64,000 nucleotides of DNA from an uncultured Lachnospiraceae bacterium (GCA_947591155.1 CANQDA010000018.1:1-64000), one strand, 5' to 3'. Shown: positions 15,889 to 24,958, counted from the stretch's first letter. A program made the numbers and translations. Notes: a model not told the origin generated them from the letters alone.

Positions 15889-18024
15889 ATGGCGATGATT
15901 GATTTTGAAAAATCAGAATATTATATCAACAGAGAATGCAGCTGGCTGGGCTTCAACAGCAGAGTGCTCTCGGAGGCGCGGGACAAGAGCCTTCCGGTGT
16001 TGGAGCGCCTGAAATTCTTAAGCATCACTTCCTCCAATCTGGATGAGTTTTTCATGATCCGTGTCGCGTCGCTGAAGGATATGGTGCACGCGAAGTATAC
16101 GAAGAAGGACATTGCGGGGATGACGCCGCAGGAACAGCTCGCGGCGATCGCGGTGCAGGCGCACGAGCTTGTGGCGCAGCAGTACAGCACCTACAACCGC
16201 TCCCTGCTTCCGCTGATGAAGCAGTGCGGACTGGAGCTTGTGACGGAGCACGAGAAGCTGACGAAGCAGCAGAAGGCGTTTGTGGATCAGTATTTTGAGG
16301 AGAACGTCTATCCGGTCCTGACGCCGATGGCGATGGATTCGGCGCGGCCGTTCCCGTTGATCCGCAACAAGACCCTGAACATAGGCGCCCTGATCTCGAA
16401 GAAGGGCGAGAAAGAGAAGACAAAGGCCGAGTTCGCGACGGTGCAGGTGCCGTCGGTGCTTCCGAGGATCGTGCAGCTCCCGGACAGCTCGGATGGTAAG
16501 CGCTGTATGATCCTGCTCGAGGAGATCATCGAGCGGAACATTGACAAGCTGTTTCTAAATTACAACGTGGTCTGCGCGCATCCGTACCGCATCATGCGCA
16601 ACGCGGACCTGGCGTACGACGAGGACGAGGCGGCAGATCTGCTCAAGGAGATCGAGAAGAAGCTGAAGAAGCGCCAGTGGGGTGAGGTGATCCGTCTGGA
16701 GATCGAGGAGAAGATGGAGCCGAAGCTTCTGAAGATCCTCAAATCCGAGCTGAACGTTAAGGAAGAGGACATCTACAAGATCAGCGGACCGCTGGATCTG
16801 ACCTTTCTTATGAAGCTGTACGGGACGGAGGGTATGGACGAGTACCGCAACCAGCCGTACAAGCCGCAGAACGTGCCGGGCATGAACGACGAGGAGGACG
16901 TTTTCACGCAGATCCGCAGAGGCGACATCCTCCTGCACCATCCGTACATGACCTTCGAACCGGTCGTGCACTTCGTGCAGCAGGCGGCGAAGGATCCGGA
17001 CGTGCTCGCGATCAAGCAGACGCTGTACCGTGTCAGCGGACATTCGCCGATCGTGGCGGCGCTCGCGCAGGCGGCGGAAAATGGCAAGCAGGTGACGGTG
17101 CTCGTGGAGCTGAAGGCGCGCTTTGACGAGGAGAACAACATCCTCTGGGCGAAGATGCTGGAGCAGGCGGGCTGCCACGTCATCTATGGCCTGCTGGGCT
17201 TAAAGACGCACAGCAAGATTACGCTGGTTGTCCGCCGCGAGGAGGACGGGATCCGGCGCTATGTGCATCTGGGTACCGGCAACTACAACGACTCTACGGC
17301 CAAGCTCTACACGGACTGCGGGATCCTGACCTGCGCGGAGCCGATCGGAGAGGACGCGACGGCTGTGTTCAATATGCTTTCCGGATATTCGGAGCCGAAA
17401 CACTGGAATCGACTGGTGCTCGCGCCGCTCTGGATGCGGGACGCGTTCATGCGGCTGATCCAGAGGGAGACGCGCCACGCGAAGGCCGGGGAACCGGCGC
17501 GAATTATCGCGAAGATGAACTCGCTCTGCGACAAGGGGATCATCGCGGCGCTCTATGAGGCGTCCGCGGCAGGCGTGGAGATCGACCTGATCATCCGAGG
17601 CATCTGCTGCCTGCGTGCGGGAGTCCTGAAGGTCAGCGAACACATCCGGGTGCGTTCTATCGTCGGAAACTTCCTTGAGCACGCGCGCATTTTCTACTTT
17701 GAGAATGGCGGGGATGAGGAATTCTATATGGCGAGCGCCGACTGGATGCCGCGCAATCTCGACAAGCGCGTTGAGATCCTGTTCCCGGTGGAGTCGCCGG
17801 AGATCCGGGAGAAGGTGCGCCACATTCTGCAGATTCAGCTCGACGACAACGTGAAGGCGCATGTGATGCAGCCGGACGGCAGCTATGAGAAGATCGACAA
17901 GCGCGGCAAGGTGCTGCTCTGCGCGCAGGATTATTTCTGCGAGGAGGCGGTGAAGCAGGCGCAGACGGAGCCGGAGGAGACGAAACGACGCGTGTTCATT
18001 CCGGCGGAACCGGCGGAAGAGTGA
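15889..18024 (+). CDS. ppk1: Polyphosphate kinase 1
   Basis: A 711-residue protein of full family length. The four-domain PPK1 layout is clear: N-terminal INRECSWLGFNSRVL, head domain, and two phospholipase-D-like C domains. The autophosphorylated His lies in LKTHSKI (near residue 439) and the second His in FLEHARIFYF (near 596). It transfers the gamma phosphate of ATP to growing polyphosphate. Paired with ppx for turnover. The ribosome site is GGGAGGAAG. Confidence 0.97.
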   Translation: MAMIDFEKSEYYINRECSWLGFNSRVLSEARDKSLPVLERLKFLSITSSNLDEFFMIRVASLKDMVHAKYTKKDIAGMTPQEQLAAIAVQAHELVAQQYSTYNRSLLPLMKQCGLELVTEHEKLTKQQKAFVDQYFEENVYPVLTPMAMDSARPFPLIRNKTLNIGALISKKGEKEKTKAEFATVQVPSVLPRIVQLPDSSDGKRCMILLEEIIERNIDKLFLNYNVVCAHPYRIMRNADLAYDEDEAADLLKEIEKKLKKRQWGEVIRLEIEEKMEPKLLKILKSELNVKEEDIYKISGPLDLTFLMKLYGTEGMDEYRNQPYKPQNVPGMNDEEDVFTQIRRGDILLHHPYMTFEPVVHFVQQAAKDPDVLAIKQTLYRVSGHSPIVAALAQAAENGKQVTVLVELKARFDEENNILWAKMLEQAGCHVIYGLLGLKTHSKITLVVRREEDGIRRYVHLGTGNYNDSTAKLYTDCGILTCAEPIGEDATAVFNMLSGYSEPKHWNRLVLAPLWMRDAFMRLIQRETRHAKAGEPARIIAKMNSLCDKGIIAALYEASAAGVEIDLIIRGICCLRAGVLKVSEHIRVRSIVGNFLEHARIFYFENGGDEEFYMASADWMPRNLDKRVEILFPVESPEIREKVRHILQIQLDDNVKAHVMQPDGSYEKIDKRGKVLLCAQDYFCEEAVKQAQTEPEETKRRVFIPAEPAEE

Positions 18025-18208
18025 AGCATTTGTGGAGAAGCCAGAGAGACTGTTTGACCGCACTGATCGTGCGACCTGGAAATAAATTTGGCAGATAAAA
18101 TACAGTGAAGCTGTAGAAATAGAGAAGACTGGGAAGATCGCACGACATAAAAAACTGTAAAAGAGAAGGCAGCGAAGCAGAAGAAAACATAGAAAGCAGG
18201 CGAAAAAG

Positions 18209-19264
18209 ATGTACCGTGACAATACAAAAACCGTGAAGATCGGCGACCGCGTGATCGGGGGCGGCAATCCGATCCTGATCCAGTCGATGACGAATACGCG
18301 GACCGAGGATGTGGCGGCTACCGTTGCGCAGATCAAGAGCCTTGAGGCGGCAGGCTGCGATATCATCCGCTGCGCCACGCCGACGATGGAGGCCGCGCAG
18401 GCGCTCGGAGAGATCAAAAAACGCATTTCGATCCCGCTGGTGGCGGACATCCATTTTGATTACAAGCTGGCGATCGCGGCGATCGAGGCCGGGGCAGACA
18501 AGATCCGCATCAATCCGGGCAACATTGGCAGCACGGAGCGCGTGCGAGCGGTGGTCGACGCGGCAAAAGAACGGGGTATTCCGATCCGTGTCGGTGTCAA
18601 CAGCGGCTCGCTGGAGAAGGAGATCGTCGCGCGGGATCACGGCGTGACCGCGGAGGGTATCGTCGAGAGTGCGCTGCGTCAGACGGCCGTGATCGAGGAT
18701 ATGGGTTACGACAATCTGGTCATCAGTATTAAATCCTCAGACGTGCTGATGTGCGCGAAAGCGCATGAGCTTCTGGCAAAGAAGACCGATCATCCGCTGC
18801 ACGTCGGCATTACAGAGGCAGGAACGCTGCTGTCCGGAAACATCAAGTCGGCGATCGGCCTCGGGTTGATCTTGTCTCAGGGAATCGGAGATACGATCCG
18901 CGTCTCGCTGACCGGCGATCCGCGCGAGGAGGTCAAGTCCGCAAAGCTGATCCTGCGCACGCTCGGCCTGCGCAAGGGCGGGATCGAGGTGGTTTCCTGT
19001 CCGACCTGCGGGCGCACGCGCATCGATCTGATCGGTCTGGCAAATCAGGTAGAAGAGATGGTCGAGGACATTCCGCTTGATCTGAAGGTGGCTGTGATGG
19101 GCTGTGTCGTGAACGGTCCGGGAGAGGCGAAGGAGGCGGATATCGGGATTGCCGGCGGAATCGGCGAAGGACTGCTGATCAAGAAGGGTGAAGTGGTCCG
19201 CAAGGTGCCGGAGGTCGAGTTGCTCTCTACGCTGCGGGAAGAGCTGCTGCACTGGGAACAATAA
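18209..19264 (+). CDS. ispG: 4-hydroxy-3-methylbut-2-enyl-diphosphate synthase
   Basis: A 351-residue IspG (GcpE) of the short bacterial type. The N-terminal TIM barrel starts with IGDRVIGGGNPILIQSMTNT. The [4Fe-4S] cysteines lie in CPTCGRT (near 263) and MGCVVNGPGE (near 297). It converts MEcPP to HMBPP in the non-mevalonate isoprenoid pathway. It is separated by 180 nt from ppk1 and is not followed by other MEP-pathway genes here. Confidence 0.97.
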   Translation: MYRDNTKTVKIGDRVIGGGNPILIQSMTNTRTEDVAATVAQIKSLEAAGCDIIRCATPTMEAAQALGEIKKRISIPLVADIHFDYKLAIAAIEAGADKIRINPGNIGSTERVRAVVDAAKERGIPIRVGVNSGSLEKEIVARDHGVTAEGIVESALRQTAVIEDMGYDNLVISIKSSDVLMCAKAHELLAKKTDHPLHVGITEAGTLLSGNIKSAIGLGLILSQGIGDTIRVSLTGDPREEVKSAKLILRTLGLRKGGIEVVSCPTCGRTRIDLIGLANQVEEMVEDIPLDLKVAVMGCVVNGPGEAKEADIGIAGGIGEGLLIKKGEVVRKVPEVELLSTLREELLHWEQ

Positions 19265-19345
19265 GCGGGCGTGCGCAGAATTGTTTGCATAAAATTGATT
19301 ATTGGGATTAATGTGAAAAAATTTTGCAGATTTGTTCAAAAACAA

Positions 19346-19374
19346 TTGACTGGATGCGAAAGCTATTGTATAAT
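19346..19374 (+). promoter_or_regulatory. Strong promoter of structured RNA
   Basis: -35 TTGACT (19346-19351), 17-bp spacer, consensus -10 TATAAT (19369-19374). The expected start is near 19381. It lies 80 nt after ispG and reads away from it, into a region without a long ORF. Confidence 0.8.
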
Positions 19375-19408
19375 TTTTTCAGAATTTTATGAACACAACG
19401 GAGAAACG

Positions 19409-19462
19409 ATGCGGCAGGATCTGTCGTGTGTCGATCACATTGACATAAGCGTCCCGGCATGA
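19409..19462 (+). CDS. 17-residue ORF inside the structured RNA
   Basis: GGAG at 19400-19403 stands 5 nt before ATG 19409, which opens MRQDLSCVDHIDISVPA-stop. Translation would melt P2 and the 5' arm of P3. It could be a small protein, a sensing peptide or chance. The downstream gene is on the other strand, so it is not a cis leader. Confidence 0.4.
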   Translation: MRQDLSCVDHIDISVPA

Positions 19463-19514
19463 CGGGAGAAGAGGCAGCTTGGGCCGGGACTTATGTCTTG
19501 TGTTCATATAAGAA

Positions 19515-19590
19515 AGAGAGTGCTCGGGAAACAGGGCAGGGATACCGGAGAACGGTTCTTCTGCAATGATTTCCGGGCACTCTCTTTTTT
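19515..19590 (+). terminator. Terminator of structured RNA, probably bidirectional
   Basis: AGAGAGTGC (19515-19523) pairs with GCACTCTCT (19577-19585), followed by TTTTT. The loop holds an inner stem, GCAG/CTGC. On the minus strand the hairpin is followed by a T-rich tract and can terminate the beta-propeller gene. Confidence 0.8.
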
Positions 19591-19694
19591 GTACTCTATT
19601 TTCTGCCCTTTCCGTCTCAGTGAGCGGGCGTAACGCTTTCGCGATGCGTGGCTGCTTCTGTGCTGTTGAACTTGCATGTCTGTGTGTCATTGCT

Positions 19695-21638
19695 TCAGTG
19701 CAGTTGGATTCCCATGATCCGACAGGCGCGTGTGCCGATCACGGCAATGTCTTCATAGACGGCGGGAGAGGCCTCAATCGAGCCGTCGCTGATCTGGCAT
19801 ATGTCCAGGACGTCCCCGGTAAGAGGATCCATCAGGTACATATATCCCTCGCAGCTGCAGTAGATCACGCGGCCGCTGCCGTCGGAATTGTAGACGCAGA
19901 CCGGGGAAGACCAGGCATAGTAAGCCTTGTGTTCCCAGACGATCTCACCGGTGGAGCGATCCAGACAGGCGAGCACGCCGTCATAGAGGCCGCCCGTGCG
20001 GGAAACCGTGACATACAGGTAATCGGAGAGATCGTATTTGCCGACCGCGACGGTCGACTGTACGCCGCCGGACACTCCGTCGACCGTATAGCACTCATAA
20101 TCGGTCTGCCAGACGATCTCACCGCTTTCCGCGTCGATCTTCCAAATCGGGACGGTTGCGGAAGTAGTGCTCCTCCAGCCGAGGTGGAAGGAGGTGCTGA
20201 CATAGAGATACAGGTGACCGTCCTCAAAGGCGAGGACCGGCGTGGAGTTGGTGTCGTCCAGCGTATCCTGCACCCAGACAAGCTGAAGCGTGTTCAGATC
20301 CAGGCACATGAGATTGCCGCCGTTGTCCGCGACGAACAGATAGCCCTTGTAGACGGCGGCGCTCGTCTCCATGCCGACCCAATAGGAGCCGACCGTAGTC
20401 CGCACGCCGCTGTAGCGCCACTTGACGACCGGGTCGGGCGCGATCGAGAGCGTGCCTGCGGCTTCGTCGTAGACCGTGTTGAGCTTCATCAGATAGAGGA
20501 TTCCGTTTTCGCCCGGGTAGATCAGCGTGTCTGTCTCCGCGTCCACAAGGGCGGAGGAGTCAAAATAACTCAGAGAACCGCGCAGGGAGAACGGGTCGTT
20601 GTTTCCGAAGGTCAGCATGACGCTGCAGTCCAGAAGATTCACAACAAATACGCGGGCTGTCCCCTCGCCGCTGTCGTAGCCGGCGCCCAGATACAGGATC
20701 GGATAGCCGCGCGGGTCCAGCGCTCCGCTTCCCTTGAAGGTAAAGCCGAGATACAGAGGATCGCGGGTCTTTTCGCCGCTGCGCAGATTCAGGAAATAAA
20801 CGTATCCGTCCATGCAGGCATAGATCACCTCGACGAGATCGTCGTCCGATTTCGCTTCCTCGTACATATTCATGTGCTCCTTGACCGCCCGCGGCCATTT
20901 CATCATCAGAGGCTGGCCGGTCCAGCCGCTGCCCGTCCACGTCGCGTTTCCGTAGCTGAGGCCGCCGGTGCTCTGCGTCCAGACGCCGGACATCGTGTCG
21001 ACCGACATCTCCGCGAAGCCGTAGGAGGGACTGTTGCGGAAGTTGTCGCCGCGGAAGGTCACGATGCCCTCCACGTCGGTGTAATCCTCGCCGGGATCGA
21101 AGCTGATCTCTGAGACCGGAGCGTATTCCGAGACGCTCTCAAGGATCGTATCGTTCACCTCGATCTCGGTATATTCGATCAGGCGATCCGGGTCTGTCGC
21201 GTCCGTACAATAGGGGAAAAATTCGGGATCGGGCGCCTCTGTCTGGAGTTCCTCCGCAATATTCAGAGCGCTGTCCGGCTCGGTCTCCGCTTCCGTGGCT
21301 GCTTCCGGTTCTGTTTCTGTTCCTCTGGTGTGTCGGGAGAAGCCGATCCGGCCTGATGCAAGGTTCGAGACCAGTGTGATGGGATCGGTTTTCTGATGAA
21401 TGCAGGCAAACGCCAGAACAGCACACAGCAGCAGAAGAATGCATCCAGCTGTGAGAAGGGAGATGCGCAGCGCGCGCGATTTTGGCTTCACGGACTTTTC
21501 AGATTGCTGCGCTTTGTTCTTCTTGTCGGCGTAACGGCTGAACTGTCTGTCGGAATCTGCTTCCGTGAAAGGTGCAGGTTGTTCCTTCTTATCAGCATAG
21601 CGGCTGAATTGTCTGTCGTAATCGTTTCCTGTGGACAT
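19695..21638 (-). CDS. Membrane-anchored PQQ-type beta-propeller protein
   Basis: About 647 residues. ATG at 21638 has GGAG 8-11 nt upstream and is preferred to the longer frame. The cytoplasmic N-terminus carries two copies of DRQFSRYADKK, then one transmembrane helix (LLTAGCILLLLCAVLAFACI). An acidic Glu/Thr-rich linker follows, then a large extracellular domain with repeated blades such as GYLFVADNGGNLMCLDLNT and GEIVWQTDYECY. This resembles PQQ-binding-like or BamB-type propellers. It probably binds ligand or protein at the cell surface; no enzyme signature was seen. Confidence 0.8.
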   Translation of the reverse strand: MSTGNDYDRQFSRYADKKEQPAPFTEADSDRQFSRYADKKNKAQQSEKSVKPKSRALRISLLTAGCILLLLCAVLAFACIHQKTDPITLVSNLASGRIGFSRHTRGTETEPEAATEAETEPDSALNIAEELQTEAPDPEFFPYCTDATDPDRLIEYTEIEVNDTILESVSEYAPVSEISFDPGEDYTDVEGIVTFRGDNFRNSPSYGFAEMSVDTMSGVWTQSTGGLSYGNATWTGSGWTGQPLMMKWPRAVKEHMNMYEEAKSDDDLVEVIYACMDGYVYFLNLRSGEKTRDPLYLGFTFKGSGALDPRGYPILYLGAGYDSGEGTARVFVVNLLDCSVMLTFGNNDPFSLRGSLSYFDSSALVDAETDTLIYPGENGILYLMKLNTVYDEAAGTLSIAPDPVVKWRYSGVRTTVGSYWVGMETSAAVYKGYLFVADNGGNLMCLDLNTLQLVWVQDTLDDTNSTPVLAFEDGHLYLYVSTSFHLGWRSTTSATVPIWKIDAESGEIVWQTDYECYTVDGVSGGVQSTVAVGKYDLSDYLYVTVSRTGGLYDGVLACLDRSTGEIVWEHKAYYAWSSPVCVYNSDGSGRVIYCSCEGYMYLMDPLTGDVLDICQISDGSIEASPAVYEDIAVIGTRACRIMGIQLH

Positions 21639-21670
21639 TGTTTTTGCTCCATGTAACGAATTTAAAAAAT

Positions 21671-21726
21671 AAAATGCCAAATCAAAAATGCCAAATCAAA
21701 AATGTCAAATCTAAAATGCCAAATCT
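21671..21726. repeat. Four tandem 14-bp repeats
   Basis: Four direct copies of AAAATGCCAAATCA-like units (21671, 21685, 21699, 21713; one or two changes between copies). They lie in the upstream region of the beta-propeller gene, 30-90 nt before its start codon. They could be operator copies or a slippage product. Confidence 0.8.
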
Positions 21727-21845
21727 AAGAATACAGAATCTTAAAATATCATGATAAATTATATCCTCAATGTGGGGCGCTGACAAGACTTTTGTTGAAA
21801 TCGATGACTCCCTGCGTTTGCAGAATAGGCGCACGAAGATCCGCT

Positions 21846-22466
21846 TCAGCTTCGTGTCAGATAGAACACGGCGAGCTGCGTGCGGTCCCGCAGATCAAGC
21901 TTTGCGAGGATCGTGCTCAGATAATTGCGCACGGTCCCCTCGCTGAGATAAAGGGATTCCGCGATCTCGCGGTTGCTTTGCCCCGAGGCCACGCCCTTGA
22001 TGATGTCGATTTCTTTTTCCGAGAGCCGGAATTCGTTCAGATCCGGTTCGCCGCTGCCACGGAGGAGCTCCGGGAGACGGCCGGTGATCTCGGTCCCGAA
22101 CACGGTCTGCCCGTTGTACACGGCTTTGATCGCCGGGATCAGATGGCTGTAGTCCTGTTTCAGAAGATACCCTTTTGCCCCGATCTGCAGGGCTTTGACA
22201 ATGTATTCGTCGTCGGAGAAGGTGGTGAGGAGAAGGATCCTTGCATCCGGGTATTTTGCCAGGATCGCCTGCGCGGCCGCAAGACCGTCCGTGTCCTTCA
22301 TGCGGATGTCCATCAGGAGAATATCGGGGCAAAGTTTATCGTAGAGGGAGATCGCTTCGACTCCGGAGGCGCCTGTGGCCTGCACATGCAGCTCTGGGTC
22401 GGATTCAAGTATTGTCTTCAGGGCGGTGGTGACCAAAAGGTCGTCGTCGATTAGTATGAGATTCAT
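21846..22466 (-). CDS. NarL/LuxR-type response regulator
   Basis: A 206-residue regulator. The receiver domain has the acidic pocket DDD at 7-9 and phospho-acceptor Asp53 in LLMDIRM. The C-terminal LuxR HTH reads EKEIDIIKGVASGQSNREIA. It follows its histidine kinase gene by about 100 nt on the same strand. The likely target is the divergent ABC exporter, whose promoter carries two TGACATT-type sites. Confidence 0.93.
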   Translation of the reverse strand: MNLILIDDDLLVTTALKTILESDPELHVQATGASGVEAISLYDKLCPDILLMDIRMKDTDGLAAAQAILAKYPDARILLLTTFSDDEYIVKALQIGAKGYLLKQDYSHLIPAIKAVYNGQTVFGTEITGRLPELLRGSGEPDLNEFRLSEKEIDIIKGVASGQSNREIAESLYLSEGTVRNYLSTILAKLDLRDRTQLAVFYLTRS

Positions 22467-22563
22467 ATGAGTTCCTTCCTTTCCCGTTTCATATATTCCG
22501 AATGCTCTTACAGAATTAATTCAATCACCTGTGCATACAATACGAGACGAAATGCGAAATATC

Positions 22564-23664
22564 CTAGGCATGCGGAATCGTAATATAGATACGAAAACCG
22601 TTGGCAGTCTGGATGCTCAGGTTTCCGTTCAGGGCGTCTACGCGGGTCCGCATATTCTCAAGACCGATGCCGGAAGAACTTGTCATGGACGCTGCCCGGT
22701 CGGTATCGGCTAGAGTTCCGTTGTCCTGTATGACAAACTGATAAAAGCCGGGATGCTCGATCGCCGTGATGCTTGCAGATGTCGCGTTGCTGTGTCGTGA
22801 GATATTGACGAGCGCCTCTTTCGCGATCGCGATGAAGCTGTATCTGAGCTCACGAGGCAGATCAGGCGACATTCGGTACTGCAGGCGAACCGGGCAGAAG
22901 TGGAAATCCCGGATCAGGGCCTGAAGCGATTCTTCGAGATTTACAGAACTGTCATGCAGATCGTGAACACTGCTGCGGATGTTGTTCATCGCGTCGTCAA
23001 GTGTGTCTCCGAGCCGCGCGAGCGGGTCTTCGGCCGCAGGGTCGTGCTGTACGGTACGGATCGCGCCGAGCATCAGGATCGCGCGGGTCAGCAGATGGCC
23101 GACATTGTCGTGGATCTCTCTGGCGATTCGATTGCGTTCACGCAAGGTGGCGGCGTAGATCTCACTGTCCTGCTTTTCGCGGAGGGAGCGGTTGCGCTCC
23201 TTCAGCAGAAGCTGCATTTCGGTGCCGTCATCCTTGACCTTCAGAAGCTGTCTGTGCAGAAGGAGAGAGCGGTCTGTCTTCCGGCGAAGCAGTATGGCGG
23301 CGGCACAGCCGACCAAAATCAAAAGCAGTTGATAGCGCAGGGGAAGGAACGGATGTGGCGCGCCGAAATTTTTTCGGAAGAAAGCGCAATAGAAAAGTCC
23401 GCCGAGTGCCGGAAGAGGAGCTATGAAACCCCAATCGTAGGAGATGAGCGGGAGGAAGATGCAAAGCGCCGGAAAGAGGAACTGCAGTGCTCCGTACCCT
23501 GCGGGCAGAAGCCGTTTCATGCGACAGTCGGAAAGCACAGGCAGGACGGCGCTCACCGCGATCGCGAAAAGAGCGGCGCACACGTTTGCAGGAGCAATCC
23601 CGTGAAATGGAAAAGCCAGAAGGCAGAAGCAAAAAAGTACACATTTGTCGATTAGATAAGACAT
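22564..23664 (-). CDS. Sensor histidine kinase (HisKA_3 type)
   Basis: A 366-residue kinase. Five or so N-terminal transmembrane helices are followed by a coiled segment, the dimerisation/phosphotransfer helix ERNRIAREIHDNVGHLL (His near residue 184) and a C-terminal HATPase domain (GIGLENMRTRV). This is the DesK/LiaS-like class that pairs with NarL regulators. The membrane-embedded sensor with little extracellular part suggests sensing in the membrane, for instance of lipid stress or peptides. GGGAGG ribosome site. Confidence 0.92.
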   Translation of the reverse strand: MSYLIDKCVLFCFCLLAFPFHGIAPANVCAALFAIAVSAVLPVLSDCRMKRLLPAGYGALQFLFPALCIFLPLISYDWGFIAPLPALGGLFYCAFFRKNFGAPHPFLPLRYQLLLILVGCAAAILLRRKTDRSLLLHRQLLKVKDDGTEMQLLLKERNRSLREKQDSEIYAATLRERNRIAREIHDNVGHLLTRAILMLGAIRTVQHDPAAEDPLARLGDTLDDAMNNIRSSVHDLHDSSVNLEESLQALIRDFHFCPVRLQYRMSPDLPRELRYSFIAIAKEALVNISRHSNATSASITAIEHPGFYQFVIQDNGTLADTDRAASMTSSSGIGLENMRTRVDALNGNLSIQTANGFRIYITIPHA

Positions 23665-23787
23665 AAACTCTGCCTCCCTGTTTTTTCTTCCGCCATTGAC
23701 CGCAGCGACGGGCGATACTGCACAATGAGGCGAAAAGGCGGAAGGATCTTATAAAATATCGTACCATAGGACTTTTGGAAAATCAAA

Positions 23788-23851
23788 TGACATTTGTCAC
23801 CTGCCTCGCTGACATTCGACACTAAAAATTGCAGAGAAATCATGTTATACT
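23788..23851 (+). promoter_or_regulatory. Twin response-regulator sites and promoter of ABC exporter
   Basis: The palindrome TGACATTTGTCA (23788-23799) and the imperfect copy TGACATTCGACA (23810-23821) start 22 bp apart, two helical turns. They stand just upstream of a -10 TATACT (23846-23851) with a poor -35. A weak -35 preceded by tandem sites is the usual layout for activation by NarL-type regulators. Confidence 0.55.
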
Positions 23852-23943
23852 GTCTGCGAAAAAGAGCATGATCTCAAAGTGTGCGCAGTCTGACGCGGGC
23901 ATGATCCGCGGAACAGACACAGCGTACAGGTGAGGAGGAAGAG

Positions 23944-24876
23944 ATGATCCATATCAAAAATCTTGTGAAACGCTACGGACAGCTGACCGCGCTCGATCAT
24001 TTTGATCTTGACATTCAGGAGGGAGAGATCCTGGGTCTGCTCGGTCCGAACGGGTCCGGGAAGACGACGGCGATCAACTGTCTGCTTGCGCTTTTGAAGT
24101 ACGACAAGGGTGAGATCACCGTGTTCGGACAAAAGATGTGTCCGGACAGCTATGAGCTGAAGCGGCAGATCGGCATTGTTCCGCAGAATGTGGCGGTGTT
24201 CGATCAGATGACGGTCAGCGAGAACATCGATTATTTTTGCGGACTGTATGTGACGGACAAGGGTAAACGAAAAGAGCTCGTGGAGGATGCGATCCGTTTT
24301 ACCGGTCTGGAGGATTACCGAAAGATGACGCCGAAAAAGCTCTCTGGTGGACTCCTTCGCAGGCTCAACATCGCCTGCGGGATCGCGCACCGGCCGAGAC
24401 TGATCATTCTGGATGAACCGACCGTCGCTGTGGATCCGCAGAGCCGCAATCGCATTCTGGAGGGGATCGTAGAGCTGAATAGAAACGGCGCGACTGTGAT
24501 CTATACTTCGCATTACATGGAGGAGGTCGAGCAGATCTGCAGTCGCATCGTCATCATGGATCACGGGCGCGCGATCGCTTCCGGCACGACGGACGAACTC
24601 AAGCAGATGATCCGGACGGCGGAGACTGTGACGATCGAGGGAATCTCACTGACAGAACAGCAGCTTCAAACGATCCGTGAGCTGCCGCATGTCTTCCAGA
24701 CAGAGCTCTCGCAGGAACATACGCTGAGCGTAAAGTGTACGAGCGGTCGGCACAATCTGGTCCGTATCCTGAGTTACCTGCAGGAGCAGGAGCTCACGTT
24801 CGGGCGCGTCTACTCGGCGCCGCCGACGCTGAACGACGTATTTTTGGAGATCACGGGCAAGGAACTGCGCGATTGA
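23944..24876 (+). CDS. ABC-2 exporter ATP-binding protein
   Basis: A 310-residue ABC ATPase with Walker A GPNGSGKTT, signature LSGGLLRRL, Walker B LIILDEPTVAVD and switch His in YTSHYMEE. The extra C-terminal 80 residues are typical of DrrA/NatA-like exporters. It is the first gene of a three-gene exporter operon divergent from a two-component system. The substrate is unknown; antimicrobial peptides or lipids are plausible from this gene arrangement. Confidence 0.93.
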   Translation: MIHIKNLVKRYGQLTALDHFDLDIQEGEILGLLGPNGSGKTTAINCLLALLKYDKGEITVFGQKMCPDSYELKRQIGIVPQNVAVFDQMTVSENIDYFCGLYVTDKGKRKELVEDAIRFTGLEDYRKMTPKKLSGGLLRRLNIACGIAHRPRLIILDEPTVAVDPQSRNRILEGIVELNRNGATVIYTSHYMEEVEQICSRIVIMDHGRAIASGTTDELKQMIRTAETVTIEGISLTEQQLQTIRELPHVFQTELSQEHTLSVKCTSGRHNLVRILSYLQEQELTFGRVYSAPPTLNDVFLEITGKELRD

Positions 24877-24958
24877 CTGCTGCAGGTTTCGGCTTGACCG
24901 AAGATCAGCCTGTGAGACTCGCGCAACTTGTCTGGTTGGGGACAGCAAGGAGGTAATG

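Larger units (their letters stand above)
19381..19590 (+). ncRNA. Candidate structured small RNA, about 210 nt
   Basis: The transcript predicted from the promoter at 19346 folds into nested stems. P1 is TATGAACACAA (19388-19398) with TTGTGTTCATA (19498-19508), 11 perfect pairs. P2 is CGGCAG/CTGTCG (19412-19426). P3 is GACATAA plus GTCCCGGC with GCCGGGAC plus TTATGTC (19442-19497), 15 pairs with a 2-nt bulge. P1-P3 make a three-way junction. A terminator hairpin ends it at 19590. I could not match it to SRP, 6S, tmRNA or a riboswitch class. It also carries a 17-codon ORF. Confidence 0.7.

Noticed and set aside
19381..19590. Assignment of the structured RNA to SRP RNA, 6S RNA or a riboswitch
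   Set aside because: No SRP GGAA/AGCAG core, no clear two-sided 6S bubble, and no downstream gene on the same strand that a riboswitch could control.
21671..21726. CRISPR-like repeat array
   Set aside because: Units are 14 bp, contiguous without spacers, and no cas genes are present.
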